Assembly (NCBI GenBank): GCA_002796025.1
Contig: PCVQ01000048.1
Location: 1-6,013, forward strand
Reading direction: 5' to 3'
DNA length: 6,013 nucleotides
Origin: Candidatus Peregrinibacteria bacterium CG11_big_fil_rev_8_21_14_0_20_46_8
Lineage (GTDB): Bacteria > Patescibacteriota > Gracilibacteria > UBA1369 > UM-FILTER-53-11
Made by a program: the position numbers and the translations under genes. Under the pieces are notes generated by a model. The model had not been told where the DNA came from. It worked only from the letters and a program-made list of their open reading frames with translations, and made no database searches. Of this stretch, positions 1 to 5,460 are shown piece by piece. Numbering within the stretch: the first letter of the stretch is position 1; every line of letters begins with the position of its first letter.

Positions 1-891
1 CGGATAATAACCTTTGAGCGCCTGATGGCTCATGATGTCAGCGTGGATTATTACTTTGTGTTTCGCCAGCGGTGCACATATTTCTCGAATATCCGGAATT
101 TTCATTTTGTTCATAAGTATACAATCTACGGCATTGCAGACACTCGGCCGCTTTACTTTTGAATTTTCTATAATATCGCGGGCCATGATGGTATCGGCTC
201 CTTCATCAACATAGATGTGCACAATACCGGCGCCGGTCTCTATAGTTGGCATCTTTGCATGTTCACGTACAAAGTTAATAAGATTCTGGCTGCCGCGGGG
301 AATGACTAGATCGATATATTTGTCGGCATTCAAAATTGCTTCCACCGCTTCGCGCTCTGGAGGTGCGAGATAGCAGACCTTGGTGTCAATGCCGTGCTTT
401 TGCAGTACCGTGTGGATGAGATATGTGATCGCTGCATTGGAATCTTTGGCGTCGCTGCCGCCTTTGAGCACACAGGCGTTACCGGATTTAAAGCAGAGCG
501 CAAAAACATCGAATGTTACATTGGGCCGCGCCTCATAAATCACTCCAATAACACCAATCGGCACGGTCGTTTTTTGCAGATGCAGACCGCTGGGAAGATC
601 GCGCTCTTCTAAGATAATGTTAAGCGGAAAGGGGAGTTGCGCCACATTACGAATGTCATTTGCGATAGTGCGCAGTCGCTCTTCGGTAAGTTTGAGCCGG
701 TCATATTTGGGATCGTTTGTCTCCATGCGCGCCAAATCTTTTTTGTTGGCTTCTAAAATTGTCTGCACATGCTCCGGCGCCTCAGCTGCATCGGCAAGTG
801 CATGTAAAATCGCATTAACGTTCTCCTCATCCAGCTGGATAAGTTTTCGGTTTGCGGATTGCACTGCGGCCAGTTCCGTATCGAGATTCAT
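1..891 (-). CDS. proA: Gamma-glutamyl phosphate reductase (ProA), C-terminal part beyond the window
   Basis: This is the second enzyme of proline synthesis. It reduces gamma-glutamyl phosphate to glutamate-5-semialdehyde with NADPH in the cytoplasm. The first 297 codons are present; the family is usually about 415-420 residues, so roughly the last 120 lie off the left edge. The aldehyde-dehydrogenase-like fold shows the ProA signature VPIGVIGVIYEARPNV at residues 110-125, a KGGSDAKDSN segment, IPRGS at 197-201, ETGAGIVHIYVDE, and the catalytic cysteine Cys252 in RPSVCNAV. The ATG at 889-891 fits the normal N terminus (MNLDTELAAV). It overlaps the TGA of the upstream HNH gene by four bases (ATGA), and no Shine-Dalgarno site precedes it, since the bases before it read CTCCTCTATAC. 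Translation is therefore probably coupled to the upstream gene. ProB and ProC are encoded 2-4 kb away on the same strand. The identification is very secure. Confidence 0.97.
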   Translation of the reverse strand, partial: MNLDTELAAVQSANRKLIQLDEENVNAILHALADAAEAPEHVQTILEANKKDLARMETNDPKYDRLKLTEERLRTIANDIRNVAQLPFPLNIILEERDLPSGLHLQKTTVPIGVIGVIYEARPNVTFDVFALCFKSGNACVLKGGSDAKDSNAAITYLIHTVLQKHGIDTKVCYLAPPEREAVEAILNADKYIDLVIPRGSQNLINFVREHAKMPTIETGAGIVHIYVDEGADTIMARDIIENSKVKRPSVCNAVDCILMNKMKIPDIREICAPLAKHKVIIHADIMSHQALKGYYP

Positions 892-2027
892 GGATTGTAG
901 TATAGAGGAGCACTTCTTAACTCTGCAACCCGTCGATCAATCTTATACTTTTTGTGTGTTGGATCAGGTTCACTCAATACGCGCCAATTACTCGGCAGAT
1001 TCTCTTCATTTTCTATAAATCCGGCTTGCACAAAGCGCTCATGCCCAGTACACAGTGCGACGATGAAGTTTGGATCGTGATTTTTTCGCAGCGCAAACCG
1101 GCGCGTGTGATGGTAGATGGTCGCCGGTTTGTTGCAGTTGGAAAATTCACACGTGCCACCAGAGCGCGCATTGATAATCGCGTGCACCACAGCCGGAATA
1201 TAGCGCGTGGTGATGTTGTGAGTTTCTTTTGTATCCTCTTCTTGCTGTGTGCAATTTTTACAAGTTTCAACAATTTGTTTGTGCTCTGTTTGCTTCGTGT
1301 GGCCGTTGCTCTGTTTTGATTCAAATTGCTCTGCAAACTTAGCCATCACCTCATTCCAACTCAGCGGTTGTTTGCATTCTTGTTCGAGTTGTTGCTTGAT
1401 GAGTCGCATTTTGCGCTCGATGTGCGGATGGAGTTTGAAAGATAGGTTATTCCAATTGAGCGGATGATTTGGGGCGTATGTTGGTGCCAGATTTTTATCG
1501 GAATGTCCGTTTTGATTGCAGTCTTGCCAAATAATACTGTTATTTTTTGCATTACTCACGTGAGAAGTTTTTTTGATTTGTTGAACATATATCTCAAGTG
1601 CGCGTGTGCTGAGCTGCAGCGATTTTTGAGCTAGATTGGCGTCATTAATTGTTGAAGCAATTGAGGCAATTTTTTCAAGTTTGCTCCAGCCGACCTTACC
1701 ATTTTCAAGAAGACTTTTCAGTGCCGGCTTATCTTTAAAGTTTTCTCCTAGATTAAGGACTTTGTTAATTGACGCTTCACTCAGCCCACCTAATTGCTTC
1801 GCAAACTCATAAATAGAGTGGAAGCCCTTCTTTTTATAGAGTTGGCGTCGCTGCACCTCTGGCAAAAGCCCCGCGAATTTGCGGGCCCATGTGCGAGCAT
1901 TGAGTCCATAGTTTTGGCACTTTTTGTAGAGCTCCGAATCGGTGAGGTCTGCTAAGTGCTGCTCCGTTTCTGAGATTGATGCTCTTGAAGCAGGGGCCTT
2001 AAGGATATCATTATGTACTGCAGGCAT
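888..2027 (-). CDS. HNH-domain (putative endonuclease) protein, translationally overlapping proA
   Basis: A 379-residue protein with an HNH nuclease-like C-terminal domain. The core at about 278-335 has Cys293 and Cys298 (CX4C), the His306-His307 pair in IYHHTRR, Asn320 in HDPNF, and Cys326/His329 (CTGH). These give the bba-metal residues plus a likely structural zinc site. Residues 25-150 are helical (SIYEFAKQLGGLSEASINKV, then KVGWSKLEKIASIAS). They recall the helical domain that precedes HNH in DUF222/13E12-like proteins and could bind DNA, but that is inference. Two polar low-complexity stretches (about 154-192 and 236-275, the second with a CKNC) act as linkers. The gene looks more AT-rich and richer in Asn/Lys/Gln than proB or proC, which is compatible with acquisition. 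It starts at an ATG with no Shine-Dalgarno site, behind a promoter at 2065-2093. Its TGA overlaps the proA ATG. Whether it cuts DNA, regulates, or is a domesticated mobile gene cannot be told from sequence. HNH assignment is confident; activity is not. Confidence 0.88.
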   Translation of the reverse strand: MPAVHNDILKAPASRASISETEQHLADLTDSELYKKCQNYGLNARTWARKFAGLLPEVQRRQLYKKKGFHSIYEFAKQLGGLSEASINKVLNLGENFKDKPALKSLLENGKVGWSKLEKIASIASTINDANLAQKSLQLSTRALEIYVQQIKKTSHVSNAKNNSIIWQDCNQNGHSDKNLAPTYAPNHPLNWNNLSFKLHPHIERKMRLIKQQLEQECKQPLSWNEVMAKFAEQFESKQSNGHTKQTEHKQIVETCKNCTQQEEDTKETHNITTRYIPAVVHAIINARSGGTCEFSNCNKPATIYHHTRRFALRKNHDPNFIVALCTGHERFVQAGFIENEENLPSNWRVLSEPDPTHKKYKIDRRVAELRSAPLYYNP

Positions 2028-2041
2028 ATGTGATGGGGATT

Positions 2042-2065
2042 TATGAGTATGAATATATACTCATA
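2042..2065. repeat. 9-bp perfect inverted repeat at the HNH gene promoter (operator-like)
   Basis: The arms TATGAGTAT (2042-2050) and ATACTCATA (2057-2065) are perfect reverse complements separated by six bases (GAATAT). The element spans the expected transcription start of the minus-strand promoter (near 2058) and touches its -10 box. It ends 14 bases before the HNH start codon. That position fits a dimeric repressor operator or a hairpin in the 5' leader. No T-run follows on either strand, so an intrinsic terminator is unlikely. The repeat is seen directly; its function is inference. Confidence 0.6.
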
Positions 2066-2093
2066 TGATAATGCCGGTTTTCTTTTCTGTAAA
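2065..2093 (-). promoter_or_regulatory. Sigma-70-type promoter for the HNH-proA unit
   Basis: Read on the minus strand, TTTACA (2093-2088, five of six matches to TTGACA) is followed after exactly 17 bases by TATCAT (2070-2065, five of six matches to TATAAT). Transcription would begin near 2058 and give a leader of about 30 bases before the HNH ATG at 2027. It is the best promoter-like sequence I found in the only sizeable intergenic region. Box quality and spacing support it, but it is a prediction. Confidence 0.6.
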
Positions 2094-2116
2094 ACAAATA
2101 CTGTTGTTTTAGAGTG

Positions 2117-2145
2117 TCGACAATTCGTTAGGGATTGTGTAACAT
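2117..2145 (+). promoter_or_regulatory. Possible promoter for the serine hydrolase gene
   Basis: On the plus strand TCGACA (2117-2122, five of six matches to the -35 consensus) is followed after 17 bases by TAACAT (2140-2145, four of six to the -10). Transcription would start near 2152, upstream of the ATG at 2183 but downstream of the TTG at 2135. This favours the ATG as the start codon. It is weaker than the divergent promoter at 2065-2093. Confidence 0.35.
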
Positions 2146-2182
2146 AGTTGCCAATCCGCGGTGGATTATTCCCACTCTACTC

Positions 2183-2788
2183 ATGCGACAAAATCTGCTT
2201 CTCATTAAAGGCTACGGTCCGCCACACGCTGACCGCTTTCAACATCACGAAGAAAAAATTGCAAAATCTGCAGGGCTGCATGTTTTTTATCCGCAAGATG
2301 TTCCGGATTTCGTGGATGGCGCCCGCCCAACAGTTGAAGTTTTTTGCGAATTTTTTAGAAAGCTTATTCAAGAAGCCGGGCTCGAACCGGATCGTACGAT
2401 CGTTTTGGCGCACAGCCTTGGTGGCAATGGATGGTTGCGCATTCTCGAAATGCAAAAAGAGATGCGCGAATGCCTTACGGTTCTTATTGGGACACCATTT
2501 AAAAATAAAACCGGTCTGGATGAGATTGCAGATTTTTTCCCAAACCCCAAGCTCAATTTAACTCGTGAACAGCGGCGCAATATTTTAGTTGTCGGCTCAG
2601 ATAATGATAGAGTTATTCACGAGCGCCCATCGGTGCTTGCGCGGAGATTGCAAGTGGAACACGTTGCGGTGCCTGGCGCCGGTCACTTTATGCCTGCAGC
2701 ACTTCATCAAAAAAGGGATGAGATGGATTTAGGAAAGGAGTGGTCAAATGTGCGCGGTTCGATTGGCAGGCGATTTTTGCCGTATTGA
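2183..2788 (+). CDS. RBBP9/YdeN-type alpha/beta serine hydrolase
   Basis: A 201-residue cytoplasmic hydrolase of the small alpha/beta type (Ser_hydrolase, RBBP9/YdeN-like). The first strand MRQNLLLIKGYG begins at the normal place for the family. The nucleophile elbow is AHSLGG (76-81, Ser78). The acid is Asp140 or Asp142 in VVGSDNDRVI, and the catalytic histidine is His168 in VPGAGHFM, so a complete Ser-Asp-His triad is visible. Lengths near 180-200 are typical. The substrate is unknown; relatives act as esterases or peptidase-like hydrolases in vitro. The reading frame can be extended to a TTG at 2135. I chose the ATG at 2183 because the extra 16 residues match nothing in the fold and the likely promoter overlaps them. 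There is no signal peptide and no clear Shine-Dalgarno site. The gene faces proC, with 30 bases between the two stops, and runs divergently from the HNH gene. No functional link to proline synthesis is evident. Confidence 0.88.
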   Translation: MRQNLLLIKGYGPPHADRFQHHEEKIAKSAGLHVFYPQDVPDFVDGARPTVEVFCEFFRKLIQEAGLEPDRTIVLAHSLGGNGWLRILEMQKEMRECLTVLIGTPFKNKTGLDEIADFFPNPKLNLTREQRRNILVVGSDNDRVIHERPSVLARRLQVEHVAVPGAGHFMPAALHQKRDEMDLGKEWSNVRGSIGRRFLPY

Positions 2789-2818
2789 ATTTTGCGTGCT
2801 TTGCGGAAATGATCGCCT

Positions 2819-3649
2819 CTACATCTTCTTCATCTCATCACTTCTTTTTAGCGCGGCATCCACTCCGGCGTTTAAGATTTTTTCCATGCCGTGTTCTTCA
2901 AAGGTTGCGATTGCGCGTTCGGTAACGCCGCCTTTACTGCACACAGCGCGGCGCCATGCTTCGGCATCGCGGGAAGCATGGGCGGCCCCCGCCGCACCGT
3001 CGTTAGCCCCCTCCGCACCAGCTGCCAACAGCGCCGCCGAGCCAATATATGTTCCTTCTGCCATTTTGCGCGCGTCATCTTCCGAAAATCCAAGTGTACG
3101 CGCTTTTTTGGTTAACAATTCTGTCAGATAAAAAAAGTAGGCGGGGCCGCAGCCGGTAATTACACTGAGGCGATCCAGTCCATCTTCATCATCGACCTGT
3201 ACTGCTTCTCCAACTGCTTCGAGCATGTGCTGCACATATCTTTGATCTTCTTCGGTCGCGCTGTTAGAGGCTACCCATCCGGTTACACCTTTGCCAACTT
3301 GCACACCAAGATTCGGCATAATACGCACCACGCGTGCCGAATCTGTTGCAGCAGAAATTTTTGCGATCGGTACTGCGGCCATCATAGAAATGAGCAGTTT
3401 CGTTGTGAGTGCCCCAGCACCTGTTTGCCGAATCAACTCGTCAAACGCCTGCGGCTTCACCGCAATTAAAACCGCATCCACTTTCTCTAACATCTCGCCC
3501 GGCTCGTTATAAAAATTTTTTGCACCAATTGCAGCCATTTTCTCATTGTGCTTGTCACACAAATACAAATCTTCGTGCCCTAATTTTTCTGCCAATCCCT
3601 TATAAAATGCGCCGCCCATATTTCCTGCGCCAATGATGCCGAGTTTCAT
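2819..3649 (-). CDS. proC: Pyrroline-5-carboxylate reductase (ProC)
   Basis: The last step of proline synthesis: NAD(P)H-dependent reduction of 1-pyrroline-5-carboxylate to L-proline in the cytoplasm. The 276 residues are close to the usual 265-280. The N-terminal Rossmann fold begins MKLGIIGAGNMGGA (dinucleotide loop GAGNMG), with AVKPQ at 63-67 and VRIMPNLGVQVGKGVTG at 108-124. The C-terminal dimerisation and substrate domain has TGCGPAYFF (165-173, usually SGSGPAY) and CSKGGVTERAIATFEE (237-252, usually SPGGTT). An Ala/Gly-rich insertion of about 14 residues (roughly 211-224) sits before the SKGG loop and coincides with an imperfect 21-bp duplication in the DNA. The ATG lies 10 bases after the proB stop, so the two are surely cotranscribed. 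The spacer CTTACTTCCT offers no Shine-Dalgarno site. The 3' end converges on the hydrolase gene with no clear terminator hairpin. Confidence 0.97.
   Translation of the reverse strand: MKLGIIGAGNMGGAFYKGLAEKLGHEDLYLCDKHNEKMAAIGAKNFYNEPGEMLEKVDAVLIAVKPQAFDELIRQTGAGALTTKLLISMMAAVPIAKISAATDSARVVRIMPNLGVQVGKGVTGWVASNSATEEDQRYVQHMLEAVGEAVQVDDEDGLDRLSVITGCGPAYFFYLTELLTKKARTLGFSEDDARKMAEGTYIGSAALLAAGAEGANDGAAGAAHASRDAEAWRRAVCSKGGVTERAIATFEEHGMEKILNAGVDAALKRSDEMKKM
2985..3019. repeat. Imperfect 21-bp-period direct repeat inside proC
   Basis: GCCCCCGCCGCACC at 2985-2998 recurs 21 bases later as GCCCCCTCCGCACC at 3006-3019, matching at 13 of 14 positions. The period is seven codons. The encoded protein reads GAEGAND then GAAGAAH, two related heptads that account for the Ala/Gly-rich insertion in ProC. 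A small in-frame tandem duplication is the simplest explanation. Confidence 0.6.
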
Positions 3650-3659
3650 AGGAAGTAAG

Positions 3660-4742
3660 TTACTTTATAAACAAATAGTCATAGTGCACCAGTTCTTTTT
3701 TCCCTTTCTGCCCAAGATATTCGCGTGCCCGTCCGGAATCGTACTGCGCCATGCCAATCCCAATTTGCGTTCCTTTTTCATCGCAGATTTTTATCACATC
3801 GCCCTTCGCAAATTCACCTTCAATTTTAATACACCCAACCGGCAGCAAACTCATAATTTTTTCTTGCGAGCGTAGTAGTTCAGCAGCGCATGTATTAACC
3901 AATACAGAACCCTTTTCATTCCCTTCCGCGTGCGCAATCCAGCGCTTCATCCCGCTTGCGTGCTTGTTTGTAACAAAGCGTGTGCCAACCGGCTTGCCGG
4001 CAAAGATATCCCGCAAAGTATTTTGATCTTTTCCATTTGCAATGTGCGTCACAATGCCAAGTGTCGAAAGCTTGCGTGCAATACGCGACTTTGTAAGCAT
4101 ACCACCGCGGCCAAAGGACGATTTGCGCGGAGAGATAATTGATTCAAAATCGGTGCGCTTGGCATCGATTTCCGGAATAACACGCGATGCAGAATCATGC
4201 GGATCGCCGTCAAAGACGCCGTCGATATTACTCAGAATAATCAGCGCATCTACATTCATCATAGCGGCAATCAGCCCCGCAAGCTCGTCGTTATCGGTAA
4301 ACATAAGCTCGCTAATGGCAATGACATCATTTTCATTCACAATAGGAATAACCGCGTTGTGCAGCAGCGCCTCAAAACAATTTTGCATATTGAGGTAGTG
4401 TGTACGGTCACGGAAGTCTTCTTTAACGGCAAGCACCTGTGCAACCGTAAGATCGTGCGAGCGGAAGAGTTTGGTGTAGGTGTCCATGAGAGGAATTTGT
4501 CCTACTGCGGCCAAAAGCTGTTGATGAATAACGGCGGCCGCTTTTTTTGGTTTTAGCAATGGCCGGCCCGCACCAATTGCACCGGACGATACCATAATTA
4601 CATCGGCTCCGCTCTTTTTAATCGTGCCGATTTGCTCGACAAGATGGGCCATGACATCGGTATCCAAAAGGCCGTTATCGCGAGTGATAACATTGGTGCC
4701 AATTTTAATAACGATTTTTTTGTATGCTGGTTGGGCGATCAT
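3660..4742 (-). CDS. proB: Glutamate 5-kinase with C-terminal PUA domain (ProB)
   Basis: The first committed step of proline synthesis: ATP-dependent phosphorylation of L-glutamate to gamma-glutamyl phosphate. The 360-residue length matches the two-domain form. The amino-acid-kinase domain (1 to about 255) shows IVIKIGTNVIT (10-20), VSSGAIGAG (51-59), VNENDVI (135-141), FTDNDELAGLIA (148-159), LSNIDGVFDGDP (170-181) and SFGRGGMLTK (209-218; GTGGM is more usual). The PUA domain follows at about 275-355. In studied enzymes the kinase is feedback-inhibited by proline, and the PUA domain modulates this. The start ATG lies 19 bases after the preceding gene's stop. It overlaps the end of a four-codon frame (ATGGCTGCATGA) in the leader, and there is no Shine-Dalgarno site. 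The neighbours ackA, the helical protein and proC form one tight minus-strand cluster. Confidence 0.97.
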   Translation of the reverse strand: MIAQPAYKKIVIKIGTNVITRDNGLLDTDVMAHLVEQIGTIKKSGADVIMVSSGAIGAGRPLLKPKKAAAVIHQQLLAAVGQIPLMDTYTKLFRSHDLTVAQVLAVKEDFRDRTHYLNMQNCFEALLHNAVIPIVNENDVIAISELMFTDNDELAGLIAAMMNVDALIILSNIDGVFDGDPHDSASRVIPEIDAKRTDFESIISPRKSSFGRGGMLTKSRIARKLSTLGIVTHIANGKDQNTLRDIFAGKPVGTRFVTNKHASGMKRWIAHAEGNEKGSVLVNTCAAELLRSQEKIMSLLPVGCIKIEGEFAKGDVIKICDEKGTQIGIGMAQYDSGRAREYLGQKGKKELVHYDYLFIK

Positions 4743-4761
4743 GCAGCCATACTATACTATA

Positions 4762-5448
4762 TTATTGCGCCTTTCGCGGCTCCTTCGCTATTTCGAAAAG
4801 ATCACCAATAACTTCTCTCAGCTCCGCCATTTCTCTTTCTTCATGTTGGCGCGTTTCTTCGGCAATTTGTGCTTGCAGCTCGCGCTGGGTCTCTTTGATG
4901 ATTGCGATTGATTTGTCTTGTACAGGAATTTCTTCCGGGGATTCTGCTCCGGCAATGCACTCGAAGAGTGCATGCGCATTGGGATAATCTTTGCGCAGCG
5001 CGGCAAGATCTGCGCGTTGAGTTTGACTAAGATTTTCGTCAGTAAGATCCCCAATTAAACCTGCAAATTCTCCGCTCAGTATTTGTAGCGCGATTTTTGG
5101 ATTATAGAGTGTCGCCATACGAACAAGAAGTTCGCGCAAAAGGCAGGTATCTTGCAATACGCCCACAACTTCAAAATTGGGATCATCCGGCAGCGGATCG
5201 ATCTCTGGATTGCTGACGAAATCGATAATATCTGTAGGATATGGATCGCTGATTTCCAGGAGAAGCTGAAGTACTCGCTGCAAGGCCCTGCCATGATTTT
5301 GTGCTATTGCAATAACATTTTGTTCATTTTTTCCGAAATAGACAGCGGCCTGCTCATTGTAGCCCCGATCACTTTGAATCTCGGCATATGCATCGTGAAG
5401 AAGTGACAGGCGACCTTCAAGAGTTTTTGCAAGGCTTGGATTTTCCAT
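4762..5448 (-). CDS. Uncharacterised acidic helical protein between ackA and proB
   Basis: I do not recognise this 228-residue protein. It appears soluble, with no signal peptide or membrane segment. It is rich in Glu/Asp/Gln/Leu and predicted by eye to be almost entirely helical. There is a proline/aspartate-rich loop at about 68-92 (DPYPTDIIDF, then NPEIDPLPDDPNF). The C-terminal part (about 176-222) has a strongly charged helix, with ETQRELQAQIAEETRQHEER likely to form a coiled coil, suggesting oligomerisation or a partner protein. Cysteines are few (Cys102, Cys164), with no metal-binding pattern. The ATG lies 12 bases after the ackA stop, in the same frame as ackA, with an AAAGG only one base upstream of it. 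The gene ends 19 bases before proB. Its reading frame is clean and sits inside a tight operon, so it is a real gene. Its position suggests a link to acetate or proline metabolism, but operon company alone is weak evidence. Confidence 0.8.
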   Translation of the reverse strand: MENPSLAKTLEGRLSLLHDAYAEIQSDRGYNEQAAVYFGKNEQNVIAIAQNHGRALQRVLQLLLEISDPYPTDIIDFVSNPEIDPLPDDPNFEVVGVLQDTCLLRELLVRMATLYNPKIALQILSGEFAGLIGDLTDENLSQTQRADLAALRKDYPNAHALFECIAGAESPEEIPVQDKSIAIIKETQRELQAQIAEETRQHEEREMAELREVIGDLFEIAKEPRKAQ

Positions 5449-5460
5449 GCCTTTAGAATA

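Noticed and set aside
954..1336. Open frames on both strands overlapping the 3' part of the HNH gene
   Set aside because: They lie in other frames of a gene with clear HNH residues, resemble no family, and have no start signals; they are coding shadows.
888..2134. Insertion sequence or transposon around the HNH gene
   Set aside because: No flanking inverted or direct repeats bracket the gene, and its stop is embedded in the proA start, so no element boundary can be shown.
2135..2182. Upstream TTG start extending the hydrolase by 16 residues
   Set aside because: The extra residues do not fit the alpha/beta hydrolase N terminus, the likely -10 box overlaps this stretch, and the ATG at 2183 begins exactly at the first beta strand.
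888..2788. UGA recoded as glycine (Gracilibacteria/SR1-type code)
   Set aside because: UGA ends the HNH and hydrolase genes at sensible places, and readthrough would run into proA out of frame or meet another stop within nine codons. No gene needs UGA as sense.
2786..2821. Bidirectional terminator between the convergent hydrolase and proC genes
   Set aside because: I could find no stable hairpin with a T-run in the 30-base gap.
3751..4556. Several plus-strand open frames of 70-119 codons opposite proB
   Set aside because: All are antisense to a fully conserved proB and have no translation signals or recognisable protein features.
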